From NCBI RefSeq assembly GCF_001045555.1, contig NZ_LFBU01000001.1, positions 3,038,001 to 3,102,000 on the forward strand: a stretch of DNA of 64,000 bases. The letters are read 5' to 3'. Positions 37,311 to 46,088 of the stretch are shown here, piece after piece. Below the pieces are notes generated by a model, which was not told the DNA's origin, searched no databases, and was given only the letters and a program-made list of their open reading frames with translations. The DNA comes from Marinobacter subterrani (GTDB lineage Bacteria > Pseudomonadota > Gammaproteobacteria > Pseudomonadales > Oleiphilaceae). How positions within the stretch are numbered: the first letter of the stretch is position 1; each line of letters opens with the position of its first letter. The position numbers and the translations under genes are program-made.

Positions 37311-39467
37311 TCACAACTCCGGCCCGTTTTCCAGCAGATCCCGAACCAGTTGCCGCAAACCGTCCTCACCGTCTTTTTGCCCAAGACACAGCCGCTCTGC
37401 CTGAATTCGCTGCCATGACCGGCCCTGCAGTACCGCGCGACACCAAAGGGCAAGCGGCTCCTGATGCAGCAGCCACGCCATGACCCCCGGTACCCGGCTC
37501 AGTTGTCGCAGCACCGGAACCGTCATCCGGAAGCCGCGGTGGCCGTTGGCGAAATGGTGCAGATCCCTCAGGTCGTCGCTATCCGGCCGCGGGCCCGGAG
37601 GCAGGTCTGCGGTGATGCCCGCCAGCAGGCTCGGTTCAAGCTCGGGCCAGTTCTCCGGTGCCAGTGTCAGCCAGTGGCGGGCCAGCCGGCTCCGGATGCG
37701 CCCGGCCATTTCCCGCCCGGATGAACTCAGGCCCAGAAGCATCTGCAGCGGGTATTCGCCACTGGACGCCTCCTGGTGCAGACCGGTCCGCACCACCTGC
37801 AGGCCGCAGCCCTGCCAGAACGCCAGCAGATCGGTACTGCCACCAAAGCTGGTGCCGAGATAATCCAGGCCCTGGTGGCTGGCGACATCCCGTGCTGCCT
37901 CGACCAGGCGATGACCGATACCCAGCCGCCGGGAATCCGCCGCCACGGCGATTCGGACCACGCGCAGGCACCGCAGGGAGGCGGCCTCCGGGTAACCGCT
38001 ATGGCTGGCCAGGGACTGCGGCAGCAGGTGACCCCGGATACGCCGGGTACCGAGGCTGATCTGGTCCGCAAGCGCGGGTGCCAGGCCGCCTTCGAGGGCA
38101 CACCAGAGCACACCAACAGTTCGGTCGCCGATCCGGGCCCGCCAGCTATGAGCAGCGGGATCGTCCAGCCACTGCCGAAGGTCCGCGGGGGAGGTGCGGT
38201 AATGGGCGTCCACCAACAGGCCGAAAGCCGCGGACAATTCCGTATCAGTGGTCCGGGCCGGCTGCCAGGGCTCGATGATCAGTTGTTCGCCAGGGCCAGA
38301 CGTTTCTGTGGGCTCACCTTCGTCCGCCGCCAGCATAAACAGTTCCGAAATCAGGGCTTCCAGCGGATCGCCTTCGGCCCAGCGCACCGGCTGGGCCAGA
38401 GTCAGTGCTTGCCAGTGGGGCGTCCACTGATCCAGCACCCGGCGAAAGCGAATGGCGAAGCCCCTTCCGGCGCCTTCGTAACCGTGCACGGTGGTGGCAA
38501 AGGCCACTCTGGGCCAGCCCAGAAGTACGGCCTTGAGCAGCGGTGCCGGAATGGCGGCGGCCTCATCCACCATCACCACCTCGGCTTCCGGCCCAGCCGC
38601 CAGCATGTCCCGGATCGGCAGATACTTCAGGCAGCACCCGGCCCGGGTCGTCAGCTCTCCGGGGCTCTCGTTTTCCAACTGATCGCCCAGTGTTTCGCGG
38701 GCATGCCGGAACAGGGTTTCGACGTTATGGTGCGCCGGCGCCGACACAAGGATGTTGCGCCTGCCCTGTTGCAGCAGTTTCGCCGCGGCAATGCCCAGGG
38801 CCGCCGATTTGCCCCGGCCCCGGTCAGCAGTGACCACAACCGGGCGGCGCCGACGGCCCAGGCCAAACCGGACCAGCCGACCGATCAGATGTTGCTGGTC
38901 ACTGGTGGTTTCAACACGGAACCCGGTCTCGGGCAAGGCGGGAACGGGCAGGCGCGGCAGCGCTGTCTGGTCCGGAAACACTCGGATAACCGCCGGGTGA
39001 TCGGAAACCAGCCCGGCCATGCGGGCGGCAAAAGGATGTCCGCCGTCATGGTCCAGGCCGGTCCGGCCGTAATCCGGGTCGGCAAAACGCCGCCACTGGT
39101 GCAGGGGCGGCATCAACCAGAACAGCAGTCCTCCGGCGGTGAGCGCGCCGGACAATGCCGCAAAGGCGTCCGGCGGATTGCCCTGCCAGCCATCCCAGGC
39201 GATGACCGAGAGTTCCCGGCCGAGCCATTTCCGGGCTGATGACGGCACCAGCTGGTTCAGCCGGTGGTCCGGGGAGTCTTCAGCGGGGCCGGTCCAGACA
39301 CCGGTCGTCATCGCCAGGCCCGGCAACAGGGCGGCCAGCCACTGAACGGCGGCATCGCGGTCGCCTTCCAGCAGGACCAGCCGGCGTTCGCCGCTGGTCG
39401 CAAGGCTGCGTTGCAGGCGTTGCCAGGCAGCAAGATCTGGCAGCTGATCAGACCCTGCGTGGCGCAT
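37311..39467 (-). CDS. tmcA: tRNA(Met) cytidine acetyltransferase TmcA
   Basis: TmcA forms N4-acetylcytidine at the wobble base of elongator tRNAMet, using acetyl-CoA and ATP. The 718-aa product has an N-terminal DUF1726 domain, a RecD-like helicase module with Walker A DRGRGKSAALG near 214 and DEAAAIPAP near 302, a GNAT domain (RIAVAADSRRLGIGHRLV near 509) and a C-terminal tRNA-binding tail. Its ATG overlaps the stop of the DUF2237 gene by one base (TGATG), so the two are coupled. Confidence 0.95.
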   Translation of the reverse strand: MRHAGSDQLPDLAAWQRLQRSLATSGERRLVLLEGDRDAAVQWLAALLPGLAMTTGVWTGPAEDSPDHRLNQLVPSSARKWLGRELSVIAWDGWQGNPPDAFAALSGALTAGGLLFWLMPPLHQWRRFADPDYGRTGLDHDGGHPFAARMAGLVSDHPAVIRVFPDQTALPRLPVPALPETGFRVETTSDQQHLIGRLVRFGLGRRRRPVVVTADRGRGKSAALGIAAAKLLQQGRRNILVSAPAHHNVETLFRHARETLGDQLENESPGELTTRAGCCLKYLPIRDMLAAGPEAEVVMVDEAAAIPAPLLKAVLLGWPRVAFATTVHGYEGAGRGFAIRFRRVLDQWTPHWQALTLAQPVRWAEGDPLEALISELFMLAADEGEPTETSGPGEQLIIEPWQPARTTDTELSAAFGLLVDAHYRTSPADLRQWLDDPAAHSWRARIGDRTVGVLWCALEGGLAPALADQISLGTRRIRGHLLPQSLASHSGYPEAASLRCLRVVRIAVAADSRRLGIGHRLVEAARDVASHQGLDYLGTSFGGSTDLLAFWQGCGLQVVRTGLHQEASSGEYPLQMLLGLSSSGREMAGRIRSRLARHWLTLAPENWPELEPSLLAGITADLPPGPRPDSDDLRDLHHFANGHRGFRMTVPVLRQLSRVPGVMAWLLHQEPLALWCRAVLQGRSWQRIQAERLCLGQKDGEDGLRQLVRDLLENGPEL

Positions 39468-39844
39468 CAGCTAAGGTCGGCACCGTGGGCCTTGAGGTCG
39501 TCAAGGGCGCACTTTTCCAGAGCGGCCTGGTGGGTGGCCCGCAGGCGCACTCTTGGCGCGCAGCCGGCTTCGAAAGCTTCCTGCCAGCGGGCGGCGCACA
39601 GGCACCAGCTGTCGCCGGCTTTCAGGCCTTCGAAGCCGAACTCGGGTCTGGGGGTGCTGAGGTCGTTGCCCCGGGCTTTGGAGAATTCGAGGAAGTCGTC
39701 GGTGACCACGGCACAGACGGCGTGCAGGCCAAAGTCATCGGGGCCGACGTTGCAGCAGCCATCGCGGTAGAAGCCGGTAATCGGGTCTTTGCCGCAGGCT
39801 TCCAGTTTTTCGCCTAGTACATTTACGGATTCTGACATTTCCAT
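39467..39844 (-). CDS. DUF2237 family protein
   Basis: A 125-aa protein of unknown function with the conserved GFYRDGCCNVGPDDFGLHAV and WCLCAARWQEA segments. The paired cysteines and His suggest metal binding, though this is unproven. It is translated just before tmcA. Whether the two share a process is not known. ATG 39844 is used; ATG 39838 is nearly as good. Upstream it faces the inverted-repeat element at 39877-39978. Confidence 0.88.
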   Translation of the reverse strand: MEMSESVNVLGEKLEACGKDPITGFYRDGCCNVGPDDFGLHAVCAVVTDDFLEFSKARGNDLSTPRPEFGFEGLKAGDSWCLCAARWQEAFEAGCAPRVRLRATHQAALEKCALDDLKAHGADLS

Positions 39845-39876
39845 TATTCAGACCTTTTGGTTTGGGAGTTAGCGGG

Positions 39877-39978
39877 GTCTGGGCACACTTTCCAAAACAC
39901 GCTCCTTACGGCCCATCCATGGGGCGCTTGGGCTCCGCCATCCATGGCTCCGCACAGTTTTGGAAAGTGTGCCCAGAC
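39877..39978. repeat. 22-bp-arm inverted-repeat element with CCATCCATGG cores
   Basis: Perfect arms at 39877-39898 and 39957-39978 enclose 58 bases containing CCATCCATGG twice (39913-39922, 39938-39947). On the minus strand each core can form a short hairpin with GGA in the loop. Bases 39924-39948 match the inverted core at 29253-29277 (GCGCTTGG, 5 nt, GCCATCCATGGC). It lies between DUF2237-tmcA and a helicase gene, in the leader of both. Confidence 0.88.
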
Positions 39979-40087
39979 ACCGCCGTCAAACTTGGGAGCT
40001 GGAGTCTTCAATTATCGCTAATTGCTCTGAAATCAATTATGCGGGAGCGGTATCCGCTCTACCAGCAGAGCCGTTACAATACCGGCC

Positions 40088-42361
40088 ATGCCGACCGAAC
40101 CCCAAATTCCTGATACCACCAACCTTCCGGATTACCTCACCGATGAGCAGCGGGCGATTATTACCGCGGGCTTCGAGCATGCGGTGATCACCGCTGTGGC
40201 CGGCAGTGGCAAGACGTCGACCCTGGCCTGGCGAATTCGCTATCTGCTGGAGCAGGGGCATGATCCGGACCGGGTGCTGGTGTTGATGTTCAACCGGAGC
40301 GCCCGGGTGGATTTCGAGCGCAAGCTGCAGGGGGTCTGCTCGCAGACCGGGCTGGCGCTGCCGGAGATCCGGACCTATCACGCCATGGGTCTGCGGCTGT
40401 ACAAGCGGTTTGTCCGTGAGGGCTACCTGCCGGGGTTTTCGGAGAAGATTCTGACCGAGCAGGAGATCAGTTTTCAGGCCTGGCAGTTAACGCGGAGGCT
40501 GGCGCCGGAGGATCTGGCGGACGAGATCCGCCGCAACAAGAAGGATTTTGTCGAAACGGCGACGGGGTTTATTGATCTGGTAAAGACGACGCTGTCGCCG
40601 GCCGAGATTGTGTTTGACGAGCTGGGGTATTCGGACAAGCACAAGTATCTGGTTGATTTGTTCCACAGCTTTGAGCAATGGCGCAAGGGCCAGGGGCGGA
40701 TCAGTTATGCGGATATGCTGTATGAGCCGGTGATGGCGATTCACCAGAACCCGCCGTTGCAGCGGCTGGTGGGCAACAAGATGGACCTGATTCTGGTGGA
40801 TGAGTACCAGGATACCAATGAGATCCAGCATCTTTTGCTACGGTACGTGGCCGGTGACAGGGCCCGGGTGACGGTCGTCGGGGACCCGGACCAGACCATC
40901 TACGAGTTCCGGGGCGCGAAGCCGGAGTTTATTCTCAAACGGTTCAGCGATGAGTTTGAAAGCCCACTGGAGCAGACGCTGAGTTACACCTTCCGTTACG
41001 GCCATCGGGTGGCGCTGCTGGCCAACCATCTGATCTGTCATAACACCGGGCGCAAGAATGTGCTCTGCCATGCGCACCCTTCCACGCCGCCGACGGAGAT
41101 TTCCCTGCACCGGGCCGAGAGTGATGCGGATACGGTCCTGCAGATTCTGACAAACCAGTCTGAGACGGACCTGACAGGCACGGCGATTCTGTTCCGGGTC
41201 TGGAGCCAGAGCGTACCCATCGAGCTGCAGCTGCTGGCCCGGCAGATTCCCTATCGGATCGATGCCGGCAAGGGTGCGTTGTTCAGCCGGGAGGTGCAGG
41301 CCATTACCGCCTTACTGGTGGTGGTTACAGGTAAACTGGAGAAGCTGCCGGACGAGGACCGGCTGGAGCTGGCCAGGCAGCTGTTGCGGTTTCCCCACGT
41401 CGGGCTGAAGGAGCCGGAGCTGGAGCAGCTGGCGCGATTTCTCTCGGGGTTTGCCGGTGGCTGGCACGAGCGATTGCTGGCGCTGGATTTTGACGCCCTG
41501 GCGCCGATGGCGGCCCGCAAGCTTCGGAAACTGGGCGAGGTGCTGGCCCAGCTGCGCAGTTATGGCGGGCCAGTGGCGGGGCTGATCAGCGTTTACGCCG
41601 AACATACCGATCTCTATGAGGGCATTCGGAGCCTGGCGTTAACCCACGAAAGCGCCGAGGAACGGATCGATACCGTTCAAGGGTTCCGGCAGTACCTGAA
41701 AAGCCTCAATGTCACCGCAGACGGTGCCCTGGCGCACCTGAACGCCCTGAAGCAGCAGGCCGGCACCAAACAGGCCGGCGGTGTTCTGTTGTCGACCATC
41801 CATCGCACCAAGGGGCTGGAGTGGCCCACAGTGATCATTCCCGGCCTTCAGGAGAAGTATCTGCCCTACACACCCCGGCCCCAGGACAATGCGCGAGCGT
41901 TCCTGGAGAGTGAACGGCGGTTGTTGTATGTGGCCATGACCCGCACCCGCCAGCACCTGCATCTGATCACCCGGCCTGGTAGCAATCAGCCCCACCTTGA
42001 TGGCGACCAGGGACCCAGCCGTTTTGTCGAGGAATGCTGTTTTGAACTGGCCGGGGAGTTCGGGCAATGGCTGGATCAACGCAACCCCGCCGACACCGCC
42101 AAAGTGAACATCAGTGCACCGCTGACCCCGGTCAGCCAGCGTTATGCCAGCCGGGAAAATGTCATCCTGGAAGGCGAATCCGCGGTATCCGCCAGTTCGA
42201 TGGAACCCCTCTGGCACCATACACGTCTGAGTCACGCCATTTTCGGCCCCGGGTCAGTGGTGACCGAGGACGAAAACTCGTTTGAAGTGCATTTCGATAA
42301 CGGCGAGACCCTGAACTTCAGCAAGAAAAGTGCGCACCTGTACTTTACCGCTCTGACCTGA
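40088..42361 (+). CDS. UvrD-family ATP-dependent helicase
   Basis: A second superfamily 1A helicase, 757 aa, distinct from UvrD at 26881. Walker A is AVAGSGKTS near 36-44, motif II is LVDEYQDTNEIQ, motif III is QTIYEFRGAKP, motif V is TIHRTKGLEWPT and motif VI is LYVAMTRTRQHL. After motif VI a C-terminal domain of about 125 residues ends in a small beta-rich FGPGSVVTEDENSFEVHF module. I cannot assign it to Rep, UvrD, PcrA or RecB orthologues. It is a stand-alone gene with a weak ribosome site, downstream of the 39.9-kb element. Confidence 0.88.
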   Translation: MPTEPQIPDTTNLPDYLTDEQRAIITAGFEHAVITAVAGSGKTSTLAWRIRYLLEQGHDPDRVLVLMFNRSARVDFERKLQGVCSQTGLALPEIRTYHAMGLRLYKRFVREGYLPGFSEKILTEQEISFQAWQLTRRLAPEDLADEIRRNKKDFVETATGFIDLVKTTLSPAEIVFDELGYSDKHKYLVDLFHSFEQWRKGQGRISYADMLYEPVMAIHQNPPLQRLVGNKMDLILVDEYQDTNEIQHLLLRYVAGDRARVTVVGDPDQTIYEFRGAKPEFILKRFSDEFESPLEQTLSYTFRYGHRVALLANHLICHNTGRKNVLCHAHPSTPPTEISLHRAESDADTVLQILTNQSETDLTGTAILFRVWSQSVPIELQLLARQIPYRIDAGKGALFSREVQAITALLVVVTGKLEKLPDEDRLELARQLLRFPHVGLKEPELEQLARFLSGFAGGWHERLLALDFDALAPMAARKLRKLGEVLAQLRSYGGPVAGLISVYAEHTDLYEGIRSLALTHESAEERIDTVQGFRQYLKSLNVTADGALAHLNALKQQAGTKQAGGVLLSTIHRTKGLEWPTVIIPGLQEKYLPYTPRPQDNARAFLESERRLLYVAMTRTRQHLHLITRPGSNQPHLDGDQGPSRFVEECCFELAGEFGQWLDQRNPADTAKVNISAPLTPVSQRYASRENVILEGESAVSASSMEPLWHHTRLSHAIFGPGSVVTEDENSFEVHFDNGETLNFSKKSAHLYFTALT

Positions 42362-42453
42362 ATTGGTTCCGGGCACGTATGGAATGGCAAGGTACAATTG
42401 CTTACGTAACAACGTGTATCAATTTTTTGTTTTTTTTGGCTTACTGGCCTAAA

Positions 42454-42481
42454 TTCGCAGTAAACAAGCACTTTTTATAAA
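42454..42481 (+). promoter_or_regulatory. Probable sigma70 promoter of the OmpA-type gene
   Basis: TTCGCA (42454-42459), a 16-nt spacer and TATAAA (42476-42481), with T-rich sequence upstream (42421-42438). The -10 lies in a perfect 14-bp palindrome, CTTTTTATAAAAAG (42471-42484), flanked by GCAC and GTGC. This gives a leader of about 35 nt. Confidence 0.45.
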
Positions 42482-42524
42482 AAGAGAGTGCAGCTCCACA
42501 TCAATCATGAACAGGAGGTTCTGC

Positions 42525-43730
42525 ATGAACGTCATGCGTCCGATTACCCTGGCTGCCCTGGCCACTGTCCTGGCAACTCCCGCTCTCGCAGATCGTCAGG
42601 AAACCATCTACATCAACCCTTTCGCCGGCTACCAACTGTTCGACGATGAGCGTGACCTGAGCGAAACCGGCACCTTCGGTGTGGGCGTGGAATACCGCTT
42701 CCAGCCGAACTGGGCGGTGGAAGCACTCTATTCACGGGCCAACGCTGACCGGAAGTACGTGCCCGGCACCTCCGAGTTTGATGAAGTGCGAGTCGATGGC
42801 ACCTATTACTTTGCCGGCCCGGACGAAGCCTGGAACCCGTATGTGTCCCTGGGCGCCGGCCAGGCCGATTTCGGAACCGACGCCGCCAGCGGTGTGCGTA
42901 CCGCCGGCACCAATCACGATGAAACCCGGGTCAATGTGGGTACCGGCTTCCGTTACAACGTGAGTGACTCGATTTCTCTGCGGGGCGATCTGCGTGAGTT
43001 CCACGGAATTGATGAAAGCACCTTCGACACCCAGGTATCCCTGGGCATCAGCCTTGCGTTTACCCGTACGGTGGCGCAATCGACCGTCAGCATGCCTCAA
43101 GACACCGATAATGACGGCGTCCCTGATGCCCGGGATCAGTGCCCGGCGACTATGGCCGAGCGTATTGTTGACGCCAGTGGCTGCGAGCCGGACGCCGATA
43201 TGGACGCCGTGGCCGATGCCCGCGACGCCTGCCCCAACACACCGCAAAACGTTGATGTAGACGCCCGTGGCTGTGAGCTCGACAGCGATAACGACGGTGT
43301 GGCCAACAGCAGCGACGAGTGCCGCGGTACCGCCGCCGGTGTCGAGGTCGAGGCCAATGGCTGCGAGGGTGTGGTCGAGACCATCCAGACGTTTGAAATC
43401 GAAGTACAGTTCCCGACCAACAGCTCGGTCATCGGTAACGCCTTTGACAACGAAATCCGCCGGGTCGCCGAGTTCATGAAGGCAAATCCGGAAACCGTCG
43501 TGGAAATCGCCGGTCACTCCGACAGCCGCGGTGAAGCTGCCTACAACCAGCTCCTGTCCCAACGTCGTGCCGAGGCTGTTGCCAGCCGCCTGACCGGGCC
43601 TCTGGGGATTGATCCGTCACGCGTGAACGCCGTAGGTTATGGTGAGATGCAGCCGGTTGCCTCCAACGACACCGCCGAGGGTCGTGCAGCCAACCGTCGC
43701 GTGGAAGCCCGCATTCAGGTTCTCCGCTGA
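42525..43730 (+). CDS. OmpA-family outer-membrane protein with TSP3 repeats
   Basis: The 401-aa product has a signal peptide (ending ATPALA), an eight-stranded OmpA-type barrel (to about 185), a linker with three thrombospondin-3-like calcium-binding repeats (DTDNDGVPDARDQCP, DADMDAVADARDACP, DSDNDGVANSSDECR) with paired cysteines, and a C-terminal OmpA domain that binds peptidoglycan (AGHSDSRGEAAYNQLLSQRR). It resembles Pseudomonas OprF in layout. AGGAGG at 42513-42518 selects ATG 42525 over the in-frame ATG 18 nt upstream. Confidence 0.95.
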   Translation: MNVMRPITLAALATVLATPALADRQETIYINPFAGYQLFDDERDLSETGTFGVGVEYRFQPNWAVEALYSRANADRKYVPGTSEFDEVRVDGTYYFAGPDEAWNPYVSLGAGQADFGTDAASGVRTAGTNHDETRVNVGTGFRYNVSDSISLRGDLREFHGIDESTFDTQVSLGISLAFTRTVAQSTVSMPQDTDNDGVPDARDQCPATMAERIVDASGCEPDADMDAVADARDACPNTPQNVDVDARGCELDSDNDGVANSSDECRGTAAGVEVEANGCEGVVETIQTFEIEVQFPTNSSVIGNAFDNEIRRVAEFMKANPETVVEIAGHSDSRGEAAYNQLLSQRRAEAVASRLTGPLGIDPSRVNAVGYGEMQPVASNDTAEGRAANRRVEARIQVLR

Positions 43731-43754
43731 GCAAGGGAGTATCCTGAACCGATG

Positions 43755-43780
43755 AAAAGGCGCCTGCGGGCGCCTTTTTT
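43755..43780 (+). terminator. Intrinsic terminator after the OmpA-type gene
   Basis: A ten-base arm AAAAGGCGCC (43755-43764), TGCG loop and GGCGCCTTTTTT (43769-43780) form a strong hairpin ending in a six-T run, 24 nt after the stop. Confidence 0.9.
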
Positions 43781-43805
43781 CGTTCCGGCTAGAGGCGAGA
43801 AACCG

Positions 43806-44105
43806 ATGGTCCAGGCCATGGCCCTGATAACGACTTTGCTGTTGCTGGCAGGACCGGAGCAGGCCGAAGGCACCTGCCGGTTCATCAATTCCACCGATCT
43901 GCGCCGGTATCTGGTGCGGGAGCAGGTCGTCCGGGGCATGACCCGGGAACAGGTTCGCCGGGCCTTTGGCAACCCGCCGGAAACCTACATCAACCCCCGG
44001 GAGGTCTGGATCTACCAGACCCGCTATTATGGCGCGCTCTACGAACTGACTTACGTTTACTTCAGGGACGGCTGTGTCGAGCGGGTGGAGTACCGCAAAC
44101 CCTGA
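43806..44105 (+). CDS. Small secreted BamE/SmpA-like protein
   Basis: The 99-aa product has a short hydrophobic N-terminus (MVQAMALITTLLLLAG, signal peptide likely). The core GMTREQVRRAFGNPPETYINPREVWIYQ resembles the BamE/SmpA fold (GMT..V...G.P.......W.Y). No clean lipobox is seen, unlike BamE. The start is placed at ATG 43806 because an earlier in-frame ATG at 43752 lies in the terminator. Its last 44 bases overlap the 3' end of the convergent methyltransferase gene. Confidence 0.6.
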   Translation: MVQAMALITTLLLLAGPEQAEGTCRFINSTDLRRYLVREQVVRGMTREQVRRAFGNPPETYINPREVWIYQTRYYGALYELTYVYFRDGCVERVEYRKP

Positions 44106-45336
44106 CCGCGTCCAGCAGCAGGTTGCGTGGCGTCAGCGACCGCTGGCAAAACGCACCCAGCCGGACCCGATAGCCCTGCTCTTCCAGAAAAACCGCATAA
44201 TCCCGTACCACCCACAGTTCGAGTGGGCGCCGGAACAGATGCCGCACCAGCTCGTAGCGACGAACGCGCTCGAGCCGCCGTTCTCCGAACGCCAGCCAGG
44301 CATCAAAGTTGATGTGATCGGGCAGGGTCAGGCGCTTTTTATTGGCCGCCCAGCGGCAGAACGCCGGGAACCCCTGGCTCATCAGCCGCGCCGGGTGGGG
44401 CGGTACCGGCAGGTAGGTGTCCTGGCCACGCAGTTCGCGCTGAAGACCGTCAAAGCCCAGGCGCCACTGGCTGACGATGCGGGTGTGCTCCCGCACCCTG
44501 GCCGGTGCGGTGACGGTTTCCTGAACCGCCAGCCGCAGATCGTTGCGGTCCAGCTCAAGCCCGTCAGGGTGCGCCTGCGCCCGCGCTGACAGCGGCCGAT
44601 AGGTCTGCTGGTCGGTAAGGTGGTAGCAGCAGGGCGAGAGACTCAGCCGTGGCAAACCCGACCGGCTGCCCTGCGCCAGCAGGCGCCGGTGCAGATCGCC
44701 ACAGGCATGCAGGGCGATGCCATGGCGATCGCTCGCAAGCGCCAGACCGGGCGCCATGACATCCTGGCAACGGATCGACACCCGATCCCCGAAGTGCCGG
44801 GCCAGTCGGTTACCATCGGCCACCAGTTCCGGGTTCCACTCAAGCCCCTGAACCTCCCCGGGGCAGAGCGGCGCGAGGGTCCGGGAGAGGTGCCCCTTGC
44901 CGCAACACCAGTCCAGGGCCGGCTCGGTGAGAGGCACCAGCGCCGCGGCAAAGGCGCCGGCCTGCTGTCGTTTACGGCCGGGCATATCCGTCGCCCGGAT
45001 TTCCGGCAGAGTGGCTGCCGCGATGTGCCCTGGCGACGGTGACAGCTCGGGCAATTCAACCCGTTCAGAATAATCCGCCAGCGAGGGCAGCCAGCGGGAT
45101 GCCCGCTCTGCCAATACCTCCGGGCATTCATCGAGGCGGTTGCAGTCGTCATCGGACAGTTCCGCCACAAGGGTCGCCAACTGCGGGTAACGCTCAGCCC
45201 AGGCCGGTTCCGGTGTCATGAACGGCGCCGGTTGCCAGAACTCCCGGTGCTGCACCAGCCAGTCGTTCAGCTGCTGCCATCGCTGGTAAAAAGATTCCGC
45301 GCCGTGGTGTAAACTCGCCGCCGGAGGTAACGTCAT
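44062..45336 (-). CDS. SAM-dependent methyltransferase (Methyltransf_32-like)
   Basis: A 424-aa class I methyltransferase with the SAM motif DWCCGKGHLSRTL near 135 and HACGDLHRRLL then SPCCYHL near 195-220. These are typical of the Methyltransf_32/METTL25-like group, often acting on RNA or protein. An N-terminal helical region of about 130 aa and a C-terminal domain of about 170 aa flank it. The substrate is unknown. The ATG at 45336 shares bases with the start of the divergent LasT-like gene (the CATG at 45334-45337), so its promoter would lie inside that gene; a downstream start is possible. Confidence 0.85.
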   Translation of the reverse strand: MTLPPAASLHHGAESFYQRWQQLNDWLVQHREFWQPAPFMTPEPAWAERYPQLATLVAELSDDDCNRLDECPEVLAERASRWLPSLADYSERVELPELSPSPGHIAAATLPEIRATDMPGRKRQQAGAFAAALVPLTEPALDWCCGKGHLSRTLAPLCPGEVQGLEWNPELVADGNRLARHFGDRVSIRCQDVMAPGLALASDRHGIALHACGDLHRRLLAQGSRSGLPRLSLSPCCYHLTDQQTYRPLSARAQAHPDGLELDRNDLRLAVQETVTAPARVREHTRIVSQWRLGFDGLQRELRGQDTYLPVPPHPARLMSQGFPAFCRWAANKKRLTLPDHINFDAWLAFGERRLERVRRYELVRHLFRRPLELWVVRDYAVFLEEQGYRVRLGAFCQRSLTPRNLLLDAVRVCGTPPARHSRP

Positions 45337-46057
45337 GCAACTGGCCTTTGTACTTGTTGAACCCAAGGTTCCGGAAAATGTCGGAGCGGCCGCCCGCGCC
45401 CTGTGCACCATGGGCTTCCGCGAGCTCTGGCTGGTCAATTCGGACCTGCACACCCGCCCGGAAGCCCACTGGCTGGCCCATGGCAGCGACCACATCCTGG
45501 ACAATGCGCGCATTTTCCCCGATCTGGCTGCGGTAAGAAACTCCGTAGACCTGCTGATGGGTACCTCCGCCAAGACCCGGCACCAGCGCCAGGACTGGCA
45601 CTCGCCCTCACGCCTGCGGGACGTGCTGGCTATCAAGGGTTCATCCGCAGCCACGGCAGCACTGGTGTTTGGCCGCGAGGACCGGGGGCTGTCCAATGAC
45701 GAACTGGCGCTGTGCGATCTGCTGACCGGCATTCCCATGAAGGTCGCCTACCCCTCCCTGAATCTTGCCCAGTCCGTGATGCTTTACGCCTGGGAAATGT
45801 CCGGGCTTTCCGAAGCTATGGATAACCCGAGTGAGCCTGCCGATGACTATCGTCTTGGGGCCCTCCGCAGCCGGCTCGAAACTCTGCTACCGGAGCTGGA
45901 CACACCGCCCGGGGGAAAGCTGTCCCACTGGGTTTTCGAGCGGCTACCCTTGTTGTCTGATCGGGATATCGGGTTTGTTCATACGCTGTGCTCGAACATT
46001 GAGCGTCAGCTTGGCTCTCAGGCGCGCTCGGCTTCTGAGAAAGAGCCGAACGAATAA
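45335..46057 (+). CDS. SpoU/TrmH-family RNA 2'-O-methyltransferase, LasT (YjtD)-like
   Basis: A 240-aa knotted methyltransferase. Motif 1 VEPKVPENVGAAARAL starts near 8, WLAHGSDHILDNARIF near 50, and motifs 2/3 are LVFGREDRGLSNDEL and YPSLNLAQSVMLYAWE. These match E. coli LasT/YjtD better than TrmJ, although both families methylate tRNA ribose. A C-terminal extension of about 75 aa is longer than in YjtD. CCGGAGG with ideal spacing supports ATG 45335. The target nucleoside is not known. Confidence 0.85.
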   Translation: MQLAFVLVEPKVPENVGAAARALCTMGFRELWLVNSDLHTRPEAHWLAHGSDHILDNARIFPDLAAVRNSVDLLMGTSAKTRHQRQDWHSPSRLRDVLAIKGSSAATAALVFGREDRGLSNDELALCDLLTGIPMKVAYPSLNLAQSVMLYAWEMSGLSEAMDNPSEPADDYRLGALRSRLETLLPELDTPPGGKLSHWVFERLPLLSDRDIGFVHTLCSNIERQLGSQARSASEKEPNE

Positions 46058-46060
46058 GCC

Positions 46061-46087
46061 CTCCCGGGATACTCCAACGCCCGGGAG
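46061..46087. repeat. 8-bp hairpin after the LasT-like gene
   Basis: CTCCCGGG (46061-46068) and CCCGGGAG (46080-46087) are perfect arms with an 11-nt loop, just after the stop at 46057 and immediately before the larger element at 46089. No T-run follows. Confidence 0.6.
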
Positions 46088-46088
46088 T

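Noticed and set aside
37776..39239. A 487-codon plus-strand frame inside tmcA
   Set aside because: It is antisense to an intact tmcA; composition reflects complementary high-GC codons, not a protein family.
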